A DNA stretch of 64,000 bases. Origin: Rhizobiaceae bacterium. GTDB lineage: Bacteria; Pseudomonadota; Alphaproteobacteria; Rhizobiales; Rhizobiaceae. The notes below the pieces were generated by a model. The model searched no databases. It had not been told where the DNA came from and saw only the letters and a program-made list of their open reading frames with translations. A program made the translations under genes and the position numbers. Shown in pieces: positions 36,061-45,626 of the stretch (positions are counted from its first letter, which is position 1; the number at the start of each line of letters is the position of its first letter). The DNA lies in contig JAEPNK010000002.1 in the NCBI GenBank assembly GCA_017643495.1, positions 434,001-498,000 on the forward strand, read 5' to 3'.

Positions 36061-36369
36061 ATGAATACCCAATGCCTCGACACCCGCGATATTGCTATAG
36101 TTGCACCTGACCAAGCACCTGCCACTTCGGTCATGAAGCCTTTCAAGTCCGTGATTGCCCGCATGCTGAATGCTGTCGCCACTTACCTTGAGCGGCGCAA
36201 ACAATACCGGACCGACCGTGATGCATTCGACTCAATGCTCGACCTGAGCGATGACATACTGGACGATATAGGTATCACACGAGATGACATCGTTTGGGCG
36301 AGTACCCTTCCCAAATCGGTCAATGCATCAAAGGCACTCGAAGACGCCCGCCGGCACGGTCGGCTCTGA
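36061..36369 (+). CDS. DUF1127-family small protein, divergent from the second LysR gene
   Basis: The 102-residue protein ends in a DUF1127-like motif: FDSMLDLSDDILDDIGITRDDI (about residues 60-81). The central stretch LERRKQYRTDRDA is basic. The ATG at 36061 follows AAAGGAGAA; an upstream frame to 36031 lacks a good site. It is longer than most DUF1127 proteins by an N-terminal extension of about 35 residues. Confidence 0.78.
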   Translation: MNTQCLDTRDIAIVAPDQAPATSVMKPFKSVIARMLNAVATYLERRKQYRTDRDAFDSMLDLSDDILDDIGITRDDIVWASTLPKSVNASKALEDARRHGRL

Positions 36370-36508
36370 ATAATTTCAGATTGTGGTCGCCCCCCCTCTC
36401 TCGCGACCACGCAACCCGGGAAGCCCATCCTGGGTTGCACTTTATAATCTCTGCAGAAGCCCTGAAAATTAAGGTTTTTCTTTACCAAGCAGCGCTTATA
36501 ATGCGCGC

Positions 36509-37462
36509 ATGAATTCAAACTCTCCCATACTTCACGATTTCAGGCGCGGTGATGTGTCAAATGCAGGATTCTTTGCATTTTTTGGCATGAAACTGCTCGC
36601 TTTGGGCGCTCGCATGACCAAACCTATCTCATATGTGGGATATTCTTGGATTGCACGCCTGATTCGCCGGGTTCTTCCCAGCCGCAAAATGGTCGTCACC
36701 CAACTGATGGATGACACGAAATTTACCTATCCATACGCTGACCTGTACTGGTCACGGCTTGCCAGCCCGGGGCTCGTTTATGCACCGGACATGGAAAATT
36801 TCCTCCGCCAGGTCGCCCATGTCGACTATGCAATGATCGATTGCGGAGCAAATTACGGCTACGTTTCCTCGATTGTCACTTCACGGGAGTTCGGCCAGAA
36901 ACCGTCCATCGCAATAGAGGCCGATCCTGTAACCTTCACCCGCTTGAAGGAAAATGCAGTTCTCAACAATAACCGTTTTGAAATCCGGCACAATGCCGTG
37001 TTCTCCAAGAGCGGCGAGATCGTGAACATATATGGCGACAAGCATGAAGCCCGCTCCATCATTCCGGAAGACAACCAGGAAGCAGTGCATGGCAATGTGG
37101 AAACGATTGTCATCGATGAAGTCTGGGACTGGATACGCCAACAACACAAGACAGCAACAATCCTGAAGCTGGACGTAGAGGGTGTCGAGGTCGAGGCGAT
37201 GAAGGGCGCCACCCGGGTTCTGGAGATGGATTGCCTTGTTTTCTACGAGGACCATGGCTCCGACAGCAGCCATGAAATCAGCCGTTTCATGCATGAGGAA
37301 CTGGGACTGAAACTTTTCTACCCGGACAAGCAGGGCGTTTGTCATGAAGTGGACAGCATCGAACAGATCGCCAGCTACAAGCAAAACCCCCGTCTTGGAT
37401 ATGATTTTCTGGCAACGAAAAGCCCTATGTGGATAGAAGAAGTCAGAAAACTGGTCCGGTAA
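36509..37462 (+). CDS. FkbM-family SAM-dependent methyltransferase
   Basis: This 317-residue protein has a Rossmann methyltransferase core: MIDCGANYGYVSSIV near residue 110 (SAM-binding), AIEADPVTFTRLKENA near 132, ILKLDVEGVEVEAMKGA near 217 and YEDHG near 244, the usual FkbM pattern. Family members O-methylate sugars or small molecules, often in surface polysaccharides. No obvious ribosome-binding site precedes the ATG. A HAD-type gene begins 18 bases after its stop. Confidence 0.85.
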   Translation: MNSNSPILHDFRRGDVSNAGFFAFFGMKLLALGARMTKPISYVGYSWIARLIRRVLPSRKMVVTQLMDDTKFTYPYADLYWSRLASPGLVYAPDMENFLRQVAHVDYAMIDCGANYGYVSSIVTSREFGQKPSIAIEADPVTFTRLKENAVLNNNRFEIRHNAVFSKSGEIVNIYGDKHEARSIIPEDNQEAVHGNVETIVIDEVWDWIRQQHKTATILKLDVEGVEVEAMKGATRVLEMDCLVFYEDHGSDSSHEISRFMHEELGLKLFYPDKQGVCHEVDSIEQIASYKQNPRLGYDFLATKSPMWIEEVRKLVR

Positions 37463-37479
37463 TCTGTTTTGGTGTTCCC

Positions 37480-38172
37480 TTGAAAGCATGCGCATATATT
37501 TTTGATGTTTTCGGGACCGTAGTCGACTGGCGGACAGGCGTTGCGCGAGAAGCTGCCCGTTTCTTTGACAACAAGAAGATCGACTTGAAGCCACTTGAGT
37601 TTGCTGACCGCTGGCGCGGAAAATATCAGCCGGCAATGCAGCGTATTCGTTCAGGCGGGCGGGGTTACATAGCTCTGGATACGTTGCACAGGGAAAACCT
37701 GGATGAACTGCTTGAAGAATATGACCTGGACAGCCGTTTTGACGAAATGGAAAAATCGGCTCTCAACCAGGCCTGGGAAAAGCTGCCGCCATGGCCAGAT
37801 TCAGTTGAAGGTCTTGAATATGTAAAGAAAAGTGCAATCATAGCGCCCTGTTCCAACGGCTCCATTGCGCTGATGACCCGCATTGCAAAATTCGGTGGCC
37901 TGCCCTGGGACTGCATTCTTGGTGCAGAAATCGCGCGCAATTACAAACCGGAACCGGAAGTTTACCTTGCTTCGGTCAATGCACTTGGTCTCAAGCCTGA
38001 ACAGGTCTGCATGGTTGCCGCCCACAACAATGATCTTGAGGCTGCCGCCAAATGCGGATTGCAAACCGCGTTCATAGCTCGCAGAACCGAGTATGGTGAG
38101 CAACAGAAAGACGATCTTGAGCCGTCCGGTGATTGGGATCAGGTTATCGATACAATCGGGTTACTGTCCTGA
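37480..38172 (+). CDS. Haloacid dehalogenase type II-like HAD hydrolase
   Basis: The 230-residue HAD protein has motif I in YIFDVFGTVVDWR near residue 6 (nucleophile Asp), motif II as PCSNGSIALM near 124, and motif III/IV as NYKPEPEVYLASVNALGL and MVAAHNNDLEAA near 180. This is the L-2-haloacid dehalogenase pattern, though many such proteins act on phosphates. The start is a TTG at 37480, where homology begins. The physiological substrate is unknown. Confidence 0.82.
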   Translation: MKACAYIFDVFGTVVDWRTGVAREAARFFDNKKIDLKPLEFADRWRGKYQPAMQRIRSGGRGYIALDTLHRENLDELLEEYDLDSRFDEMEKSALNQAWEKLPPWPDSVEGLEYVKKSAIIAPCSNGSIALMTRIAKFGGLPWDCILGAEIARNYKPEPEVYLASVNALGLKPEQVCMVAAHNNDLEAAAKCGLQTAFIARRTEYGEQQKDDLEPSGDWDQVIDTIGLLS

Positions 38173-38322
38173 TAAACCTCGGAATTCCTGATTTTTCTGA
38201 CTGCAAACGATTTTTCCGTTTGCATTTACAGACAGTTTAGGCAGAGTCGCAGACGCACTTTTTGTCATTTATGCCAATGACAGAGGCGTTTGTAGCGGTT
38301 TCGTAACTCATGGCGAGGCTTC

Positions 38323-39330
38323 ATGAATGTAGGCAGCTTGTCCGAAAAACCGATCGAGAAGGCGGCCAATCTCGACAGCCGTTCAATCGTGTTTTTTCTT
38401 GTGCCGAATTTTTCAATGATTGCATTTGCAACTGCCATTGAGCCGTTACGCATCGCGAACCGGATGCTGGGAACACAATATTACACTTGGCGGCTGTCAT
38501 CGATAGACAGAGGCCCGGTTACGGCCTCGAACGGCGTGGAAGTTTCTGTTCAGACAAGCTTGAAGGAGGAGCGCGAGGCTCTGTCCTCGTCACGCAGGCC
38601 TTCCAATACATTCCTTTGTTCGGGCATGCGTGTCGAAGAAGCGGCCAACAAGTCGCTGTTTGCCTATATAAGGGAAAACAAGAACAGCGGCGTAACCATT
38701 GGCGGCCTTTGCACAGCAGCCTTTCTCCTCGCCGCTGCAGGCCTTCTGAAAGGCAAGCGCTGCGCAATTCATTGGGAAAACCTGCCGGGCTTTGCAGAAA
38801 ATTTCCCGGACATAGAAGTCTATGCCGACCTCTATGAAATGGACGGCAACATATGGACATGTGCGGGCGGAACAGCAGCACTCGACATGATGCTTTCCAT
38901 GATTGAACGTGACCATGGCGAAGAACTGGTCAACCGTGTCTGTGAACAGGCGTTGACCGACCGGGTTCGCAATCCAAATGACCGCCAGCGCCTGCCCTTG
39001 AGAGCACGTCTGGGCATTCAGAATGCAAAAGTGCTTTCCATTATTGAATTCATGGAAGCAAACATTTCCGAGCCACTTCAGCTTGTCGACATTGCAGATT
39101 ATGTCGGGCTGTCCCGCCGGCAGATCGAACGTCTCTTCCAGCAGCACATGGGGCGCTCCCCGGCACGTTACTATCTTGAGATCCGTCTGGACCGGGCACG
39201 TCATCTTCTCATGCAGTCAACGATGGCTGTGGTTGATGTTGCCATTGCCTGCGGATTTGTATCCGCGTCACATTTTTCCAAATGCTATCGTGAAATGTAT
39301 GGAAAATCCCCGCTTCAGGAGCGGGTCTGA
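38323..39330 (+). CDS. GlxA-family AraC-type transcriptional regulator, GbdR-like
   Basis: The 335-residue regulator has an N-terminal DJ-1/PfpI-like domain (about residues 20-210) opening VFFLVPNFSMIAFATAIEPL, and a C-terminal AraC DNA-binding domain with two helix-turn-helices (IADYVGLSRRQIERLFQQHM near 263, VAIACGFVSASHFSKCYREM near 308). The N-terminal pattern resembles GbdR, which activates betaine, dimethylglycine and sarcosine catabolism in Pseudomonas. A dimethylglycine/sarcosine-dehydrogenase-like gene lies 2 kb downstream. The start follows GAGG. Confidence 0.85.
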   Translation: MNVGSLSEKPIEKAANLDSRSIVFFLVPNFSMIAFATAIEPLRIANRMLGTQYYTWRLSSIDRGPVTASNGVEVSVQTSLKEEREALSSSRRPSNTFLCSGMRVEEAANKSLFAYIRENKNSGVTIGGLCTAAFLLAAAGLLKGKRCAIHWENLPGFAENFPDIEVYADLYEMDGNIWTCAGGTAALDMMLSMIERDHGEELVNRVCEQALTDRVRNPNDRQRLPLRARLGIQNAKVLSIIEFMEANISEPLQLVDIADYVGLSRRQIERLFQQHMGRSPARYYLEIRLDRARHLLMQSTMAVVDVAIACGFVSASHFSKCYREMYGKSPLQERV

Positions 39331-39344
39331 AGCACTTTGTGGAA

Positions 39345-40181
39345 TCAATTGCCCCGCCCGCGGACCACAAAGAAGTTATGGACAGGCACGAGGCCCGGAA
39401 ACGAATAGTTTTCATCTCCTGAATACCACACCTGCGTAGACCGCCCCCCGTCCAGCGCGATTGCTGAATCACAGTCAAAAAAACCGCCGACTGCCGGTTC
39501 CCGCATGATCCATCCTGCTTCAAACAGGCTCATACCCACCCTGGTGACAAGTGCTATGACGATGTTCCCGTCCTTTTGCTTGCACAATACTGTTCGGTTC
39601 TTCACCTCACCAAGGTTGCTTCCCATCGCCCAACGGCCATCTGGCTCTATCAGCATGGGACGTGACTGAAGCACATCCTTGCTGTTCTTGGGAATACCGG
39701 CATGTGTCGGTGTCAGCATTAGTGTTTTTTCATCCAGCGAAATCAACCCGCCATCGCTCTCCCATCCCTTGGACAGCACATCTCCGTTCAGGCGAAGATA
39801 TCCGATCGGGTATAGACTTCCGGACAGGCTTTCGGCAAAAAAACCGGCATTCGTGGCAAGCACAGCCCCTTCCCGCTCGCCAATGTCGCGCGCGCGAGAC
39901 CCGGAGGAATTTTCCTGGGTTACGATGGAAAAACTGAAATCGGATGGAGAAATCCGATAGGCGGTCAGAACGGTACCATTGCCTGTCATGGCACGAATAA
40001 CATCTATGCCGCTTTCAAGATTGGACCATTGGGTACTGTTGAGGGCAGACACCATTTTTTCGGTGGCATTGGGAATGTCCGTGAGTTTTTCCTGTGCAGT
40101 TCCTTGCAGGATCAATACAATCGCCGCAAGCAACACACTCCACACGCCAAGCTTCCAGTTTAGTCTGCGTAACACCAGCAC
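39345..40181 (-). CDS. Phosphodiester glycosidase (NAGPA-domain) family exported protein
   Basis: The 278-residue protein has an N-terminal signal anchor (about residues 10-28) and a NAGPA-type domain. ATNAGFFAE near residue 107, RPMLIEPDGRWA near 170 and CDSAIALDGGRSTQVWYSG near 236 match the conserved blocks of the family. Homologues cleave phosphodiester-linked sugars, acting outside the cytoplasm. It converges with the GbdR-like gene, 14 bases apart. The natural substrate is unknown. Confidence 0.82.
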   Translation of the reverse strand: MLVLRRLNWKLGVWSVLLAAIVLILQGTAQEKLTDIPNATEKMVSALNSTQWSNLESGIDVIRAMTGNGTVLTAYRISPSDFSFSIVTQENSSGSRARDIGEREGAVLATNAGFFAESLSGSLYPIGYLRLNGDVLSKGWESDGGLISLDEKTLMLTPTHAGIPKNSKDVLQSRPMLIEPDGRWAMGSNLGEVKNRTVLCKQKDGNIVIALVTRVGMSLFEAGWIMREPAVGGFFDCDSAIALDGGRSTQVWYSGDENYSFPGLVPVHNFFVVRGRGN

Positions 40182-40318
40182 CCGAATCCCTTTTGCGCAA
40201 CGTTAAACGCGAAACTGGCCGCCCTCAAGCGACCAGCCTTGCATATTGTAACAATGGATTATGGCGATGCTTTGAAAACAGGGCTTCTGACATGCCCTAT
40301 GGCAAGAACCAGAGTACT

Positions 40319-40810
40319 TCAGAGGCGTCGGACAGATATGACATTGCCTATTCTGTAATTCGAAATCTTGACCATGTTGGACTGGTTGCCGCCCAGCAAT
40401 TGTACCCTGCCCTTGCTGCGGCCCACATAGAAACCGACATGATGCCCCCGCCTGGTACGGACAACAACAACATCACCCTTTCGCGCAGATTTCAGCGACA
40501 CTGCCTTGCCTGCACGCTTCCAGCTGGCTGCACGCAGGTGACCGCCGGGAATACCCTTTCCCGCGCGCTTCGCAACCGTGGCAACAAATGCACCACACCA
40601 GGGCGTACGGCGGGGATTCACGCCTATTGCCTTGGCAAGCTTGCCGGTATGCTTGACTTCATGAAGCCCCATGTAACGCTTGGCCATTGAGTAGGTGCCA
40701 GCCTCAGATGTCGAAGCCGGGATCAACCCGGTAGCCAGCACAAAGAGAAAAATGAAAACAAAAGGTCTTTGACGCACAACGAGGTTGCGCGCGCCGCTAG
40801 GAACGAACAT
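40319..40810 (-). CDS. TIGR02594-family (CHAP/NlpC-P60-like) exported protein
   Basis: The 163-residue protein has a signal peptide (hydrophobic FVFIFLFVLATGLIPAS) and a papain-like amidase core: TPWCGAFVATVAKRAG supplies the catalytic Cys, and GHHVGFYVGR the His, ending LLGGNQSNMV. It likely cuts peptidoglycan stem peptides in the periplasm. The start is the ATG at 40810; the frame is open to 40864 but the shorter form begins just before the signal peptide. Confidence 0.78.
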   Translation of the reverse strand: MFVPSGARNLVVRQRPFVFIFLFVLATGLIPASTSEAGTYSMAKRYMGLHEVKHTGKLAKAIGVNPRRTPWCGAFVATVAKRAGKGIPGGHLRAASWKRAGKAVSLKSARKGDVVVVRTRRGHHVGFYVGRSKGRVQLLGGNQSNMVKISNYRIGNVISVRRL

Positions 40811-41097
40811 CAAGACTGGGTATCCTTTATCCAGAAAGCGGCCCCCGCATGGACCGCAAAACAATCTTCAGGATTCGTACGCCGGGTTCACTTCACAAGG
40901 TCCGGCCCGAATTTCAGGGAATGCCGATGAAAATATCGTCGGCCGAACGCGATAAGCCCCCGGAAAAGGGCATCAATGTGACGGTTCCAACACGGATTGT
41001 TACAGATGAAACATTCCGTCAAAAACCTTAACAAAAACCCTGAAATGTTAACCAAAGAACCCGGTCAGAACGGTTTGCCAGGCCATTGCTGCAGCAC

Positions 41098-43659
41098 TCA
41101 GGTCCGGGGTTTGACATTCTCCGGATCATAAAGAGGCTCATAGCCGATGCCGGCCACTTCAACCGGATACTTCTCACCGAAATACTCAACAACCAGTTCC
41201 CGACCCTTGCTCGCATATTCATGCGGTAGATACGCATAGCAAATGTTCTTGCCGATGGTCGGACCGTAAGCAACACTGGTGACAAAAGAACGTCTGCCAA
41301 GTTCATCAATCAGGGGTTCGTGTGTGTCCTTGTCCATGATCGGCAGGGTGCCTACCGGATAACGGGCAACGCCATTCGCATCGACGTTTTCCGTCATCAC
41401 AAGTGTACACAGCATGGCAGGCTGATGGTCACGTTGACGCTGGTCAACATAAGCATCCTTACCGTGAAAATCCGCGGCCTTGACTTTCGGACGAGCCAAA
41501 TCCGCTTCCATCAGGTTGTAATGGGTCAGAAGATCGGCATTTTGCAACCGGAGGCTTTTCTCAAGGCGGCGGCTGTTGGCGTAGGTTTCAACCCCTATTG
41601 GCGTCACCCCTTGCCTGAAAAGAGTATCCCACAACGCAATACCATCCCCGTATTTGCAGTGGAGCTCCCATCCTTGCTCACCAACATATGAAATCCGGAA
41701 TGCGGTAACATCAACGTCTCCAACCTTGATCTGCCGGATCGCTGCGAACGGAAAGTTTTCATGTGATACGCTTTCAGGATTCTCCATAATCGCCTGAAGG
41801 TTTTCCCGGGCATTGGGCCCCCACAAGCCGATACAACAGAATTCTTCGGTCCTGTCCGTAACCGTGACATCAAACCCTTTGTCCTCAGCCATCCGCTTCA
41901 TGTAGACAAAATCACGGTTTCCCGTATCACCACCGTCGACAACACGATACCGGTCGTCCATACGGATCAGGGTAAGGTCCGCACGGACACCCCCATCTTC
42001 ATCCAGGAAATGCGTATATATGCCCTTGCCAACAGGCGTATCCCCGCCAACCTTGGCAACGCAAAGATATTCCATCATTGCTTCATGGTCAGGACCGGAA
42101 ACATCGTAGATTGCAAAATGCGACAGGTTCACCATGCCGACATTCTCAGTCATTTCCAGATGTTCTGCATTGGAAACCCGCCAAAAGTGGCGATTGTCCC
42201 ATTCATTCTCACGAACCGGCACCCGGTCACCATGTTTTTCCAGCAGATGTTCATTGGCTGCATAGCCGTGCGCCCGCTCCCAGCCCGCCGCTTCCATGAA
42301 GTAACCGCCCAGTTCTATTTCACGCTCATAGAAGGGGCTGCGCCGCGCCTTGCGTCCCTTGGTGTATGGCTCACGATTGTGAACAGCAGGATTGTAGATT
42401 TTGAACGCAGTCTCATAACAGCGGTCGGCGATATAGTCCTCTTCCTGCTGGAAGGGATAAAAGCGTGCAACATCAATCGAGGAATGATCGAGTTCAGTGC
42501 GCCCGTCTGTCATCCAGTCGGCAATCACCTTGCCTGTTCCCGGGCCATCCTTGACCCATACGGATACCGCATACCAAAGGCCCCGTACCTTCTGGCTTTC
42601 GCCAATAGATGGTCCCCCGTCCGAGGTTACCTGCAAGAGGCCGTTAAATGACCTTTTTTCATCAAACCCCAATTCGCCAAGTATCGGTGTCAGTTCTATT
42701 GCCCGCTCAAGCGGCTCCATGATCTGCTCCATCTCCAGGTCTCGCTGGGACGGTGAAAGGCGCGCTTCCTCCTTGGACTGAAGATCCCGCGGATGGCACA
42801 TCCGGGGGTTCTTTTCCTCGTAATACCCCCACTCGATCATGCCGCCTTCGCCGGTTGCCTTGTCACCGGTATCACGCATGTATGCGGAGTTGCCCTGATC
42901 CCGCAGGAGAGGCCAGCCAATCTCTTTGCCTGTGCCATTGAACTCATCATACGGACCAAACCACAACAACGGATGATCCACCGGCATGACTGGCAAGTCT
43001 TCATCTGCCATCTTTGCAATGATGCGCCCCCACAAGCCGGCACACACAACAACGTAGTCAGCCATGATCGTACCTTTGGGCGTCACAACCCCCCTGATAC
43101 GGCCATCTTCGATAACAAGATTGGTGCATTCTGTATTGGCGAATGCTTTCAGCTTTCCCGTCTCAACCGCTTCATTGACGAGGTCTCCCGCAACAGACTG
43201 TGAACGGGGAACCACCAGTCCCGCATCAGGATCCCACAAGGCACCCTGGATCATGTCCTCTTCAAGAAGAGGAAATTTCTCCTTGGCTTCTGCAGCCGAT
43301 ATCATTTTGGCATTTGTACCGAACGCCTTGCCGGATCCCACCTTGCGCTTCAACTCGTCCATGCGCTCGTCATCACCGACACGGGCGACTTCCAGCCCGC
43401 CGACTTTCTCGTAATTTCCCCGCTTTTCGTAAAAGTCGATTGAATACATTGTTGTATAACAAGTGAATTCATCATGCGCCGTTGCATAGCAAAAGTCCGA
43501 AGCGTGCGAAGTCGACCCGACATCCGTGGGAATTGCCGACATGTCGATACCAACAATGTCTTCCCATCCCCGCTCAATCAGGTGGTGGGCAACGGAGGCG
43601 CCCACAATTCCACCCAGTCCGATAATGACTACATTCGCTTTTTCAGGAAATTTTGCCAT
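41098..43659 (-). CDS. Dimethylglycine/sarcosine dehydrogenase-like flavoprotein (FAD + GcvT domains)
   Basis: The 853-residue protein has an N-terminal DAO domain with VVIIGLGGIVGASVAHHL (residues 10-27). GSTSHAS contains His52 where dimethylglycine and sarcosine dehydrogenases attach FAD covalently. A middle FAO_M-like region and C-terminal aminomethyltransferase (GcvT) folate domains follow. It would remove an N-methyl group and pass the formaldehyde unit to THF as methylene-THF. The ATG at 43659 follows GGGAG; the GTG at 43680 overlaps that site. The GbdR-like gene nearby and the MttB homologue suggest stepwise demethylation of glycine betaine, but the exact substrate is not fixed. Confidence 0.83.
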   Translation of the reverse strand: MAKFPEKANVVIIGLGGIVGASVAHHLIERGWEDIVGIDMSAIPTDVGSTSHASDFCYATAHDEFTCYTTMYSIDFYEKRGNYEKVGGLEVARVGDDERMDELKRKVGSGKAFGTNAKMISAAEAKEKFPLLEEDMIQGALWDPDAGLVVPRSQSVAGDLVNEAVETGKLKAFANTECTNLVIEDGRIRGVVTPKGTIMADYVVVCAGLWGRIIAKMADEDLPVMPVDHPLLWFGPYDEFNGTGKEIGWPLLRDQGNSAYMRDTGDKATGEGGMIEWGYYEEKNPRMCHPRDLQSKEEARLSPSQRDLEMEQIMEPLERAIELTPILGELGFDEKRSFNGLLQVTSDGGPSIGESQKVRGLWYAVSVWVKDGPGTGKVIADWMTDGRTELDHSSIDVARFYPFQQEEDYIADRCYETAFKIYNPAVHNREPYTKGRKARRSPFYEREIELGGYFMEAAGWERAHGYAANEHLLEKHGDRVPVRENEWDNRHFWRVSNAEHLEMTENVGMVNLSHFAIYDVSGPDHEAMMEYLCVAKVGGDTPVGKGIYTHFLDEDGGVRADLTLIRMDDRYRVVDGGDTGNRDFVYMKRMAEDKGFDVTVTDRTEEFCCIGLWGPNARENLQAIMENPESVSHENFPFAAIRQIKVGDVDVTAFRISYVGEQGWELHCKYGDGIALWDTLFRQGVTPIGVETYANSRRLEKSLRLQNADLLTHYNLMEADLARPKVKAADFHGKDAYVDQRQRDHQPAMLCTLVMTENVDANGVARYPVGTLPIMDKDTHEPLIDELGRRSFVTSVAYGPTIGKNICYAYLPHEYASKGRELVVEYFGEKYPVEVAGIGYEPLYDPENVKPRT

Positions 43660-43805
43660 TTTGCACTGCTCCCATGACACCCGTCACCAATCGCCAGCCT
43701 GACACAGCGCAGCAATATGCGCAGACGCAAGCGTGTTTGTCGCAGACTATCAGACCATTTTCCCGCACGGTACTGTTCTCGATGCGACGAAATCGTGGCG
43801 GTAGG

Positions 43806-44897
43806 TTACAGAAATCCCCTTGATGCAATATGGGCTATTCCAAGTGTGATCTTGAACCCGCCAATTAAGGCATAGAGCCCTTCCTGTCCGGGGACCGGGC
43901 CAAAGAATGGTTCCGTTCCACGGCCTTCCATTGTGTTGCGGGGTCGTACGGCCGCCCATCGCTCAATGACAGGCGCATCCCTCAGGGAAGGCATCATCTC
44001 AATTGCCTTGTCATAGAACCCCAGATCTGCCTCATCAAAGTGGTGAGCCCCCTGTCCCTCCCAGTCATTGACAGAAGTGGATCCGATCGCGACACGGTTA
44101 CCCGCATGAGGCACAATGTACGTACCGTCATGATACAATACAGGCATTGTGTCATCGTGTTCATGTTCAATGAGCATTGCCTGTCCCTTGACGCCACGCC
44201 CAAGCGGTTTGCCTGAATTCATTTCATCCATAAAGGGTTGCAGCAAGGGATATGCCTCATAACCATTGGCCACTATCACCCTTCCTGCGCTCAGGGTTGT
44301 GCCATCGGAGAGTTCGACTTCAAATCCGTCACCCACAGACCGTATCAGTTCGGCTTCTGCCCCCTCCATGATCATGCAATGGGCACGGATACTGGCTTCA
44401 AGCGCCTTCATGTAATTGCGAGGATTGATACGTGCTGAAAGTGTATCAGCCTGAACACCCTGACTGGCAACAGACGGATTTATGAAAGCCGTCTCATCTT
44501 CCCGGAACGAAAGTGTATATCGTTCGTCCCAATATTTCCCCGCACCGTCGACACGGCGCTGGATCTGCTGAACAAGCTTGGCATTTGTAACCGGCATCAC
44601 CCGCCCGCAACGACGGTAACCGCAATCAATACCGGTTTCTTCTTCAAGCACCTCGACTACTGTATCCAGTGAGGTCAGCCCCTCATACTGGAATTGCTTT
44701 TTTGGGTTCCAGCTATCCGGCATGTGAGGCATTAAGGCGCCAAGGAAACCTCCCGATGCCCCGGCACCGACATGCCGACTTTCCAGCAGCAAGACTTGTT
44801 CACCGGACGAGATGGCGTGCCGGGCCGCCCAACAGCCCAAGACTCCGGCACCGATAACCAACGTATCAGGAGATTTCATGGTATGAGTGTGAATCAT
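43806..44897 (-). CDS. FAD-dependent oxidoreductase (DAO family), possible MnmC1-like partner of MnmD
   Basis: This 363-residue flavoprotein has TLVIGAGVLGCWAARHA near the N terminus and the segment GAGASGGFLGALMPHMPDSW near residue 45. E. coli MnmC has a comparable GASGxxxGALxP block in its FAD domain. The gene diverges from mnmD, which encodes the other half of MnmC, so together they may do both terminal steps of mnm5s2U34 synthesis in tRNA. The ATG at 44897 follows GGAAGG. The C terminus (GGFKITLGIAHIASRGFL) is short for the family. A D-amino acid or N-methyl-amino acid oxidase is the alternative. Confidence 0.65.
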   Translation of the reverse strand: MIHTHTMKSPDTLVIGAGVLGCWAARHAISSGEQVLLLESRHVGAGASGGFLGALMPHMPDSWNPKKQFQYEGLTSLDTVVEVLEEETGIDCGYRRCGRVMPVTNAKLVQQIQRRVDGAGKYWDERYTLSFREDETAFINPSVASQGVQADTLSARINPRNYMKALEASIRAHCMIMEGAEAELIRSVGDGFEVELSDGTTLSAGRVIVANGYEAYPLLQPFMDEMNSGKPLGRGVKGQAMLIEHEHDDTMPVLYHDGTYIVPHAGNRVAIGSTSVNDWEGQGAHHFDEADLGFYDKAIEMMPSLRDAPVIERWAAVRPRNTMEGRGTEPFFGPVPGQEGLYALIGGFKITLGIAHIASRGFL

Positions 44898-44942
44898 TTT
44901 ATGAACCTTCCCGTATAAACGATTCAAAACAAGGGGTTATTT

Positions 44943-45626
44943 TTGTCAGACATTGAATGGCGCGATGGCACCCTGCCAATATCGAAACACTTTGACGACC
45001 CCTATTACTCCAAGGAAGACGGGCGTGCCGAAACTGCCCATGTATTCATTACCGGCAACAACCTTCCGCAACGCTGGAACAAGTCCGAACATTTCACGAT
45101 CGCCGAACTCGGCTTCGGCACCGGGCTCAATTTCCTCGAAACAGTATACCAATGGCAAGCGCTGGCAGACGTCACCGCCCGACTGAACTTCATATCTTTC
45201 GAGGCTTTCCCGCTGAAAGCGGAAGACGCCAGAACAGCACTCTCATCCTGGCCAGAACTTGAAATATTGGCAGACTGCCTGTTGGATTTTTGGCACTGGG
45301 ACGGAACAGGTTTACAGATCGATTTTGCGCCCAACATACACCTCAGGGTATTTGAGGGAGACGCCAACCAAGCGCTTCCTGCACAAAACCTGAATGCTGA
45401 CGCATGGTATCTTGACGGGTTTTCGCCAGCAAAAAACCCTGAATTGTGGAATGAAAACCTGATCCACGAGGTCGGCCGCAACACACGAACGGGCGGAACT
45501 TTTGCCACATATACATCAGCCGGGTTTGTTCGGAGAAACCTCCAGGCAGCCGGGTTTGAAGTATCAAAAGTCCCGGGATTTGGCAGAAAACGGGAAATGC
45601 TTGCAGGCATTAAACACGCGACATGA
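44943..45626 (+). CDS. mnmD: tRNA (5-methylaminomethyl-2-thiouridine)(34)-methyltransferase
   Basis: The 227-residue methyltransferase equals the first half of E. coli MnmC. AELGFGTGLNFLETV near residue 57 binds SAM, and AWYLDGFSPAKNPELW near 156 carries the family's DGFSPxKNPxxW motif. It methylates nm5(s2)U34 of tRNA. The start is TTG at 44943 with AAGGGG upstream. Its stop codon lies in the loop of a perfect 8-bp hairpin (45617-45634). Confidence 0.9.
   Translation: MSDIEWRDGTLPISKHFDDPYYSKEDGRAETAHVFITGNNLPQRWNKSEHFTIAELGFGTGLNFLETVYQWQALADVTARLNFISFEAFPLKAEDARTALSSWPELEILADCLLDFWHWDGTGLQIDFAPNIHLRVFEGDANQALPAQNLNADAWYLDGFSPAKNPELWNENLIHEVGRNTRTGGTFATYTSAGFVRRNLQAAGFEVSKVPGFGRKREMLAGIKHAT

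Noticed and set aside
40849-41031. 60-residue open frame (plus strand) between two minus-strand genes
   Set aside because: No ribosome-binding site, no recognisable motif; treated as intergenic.
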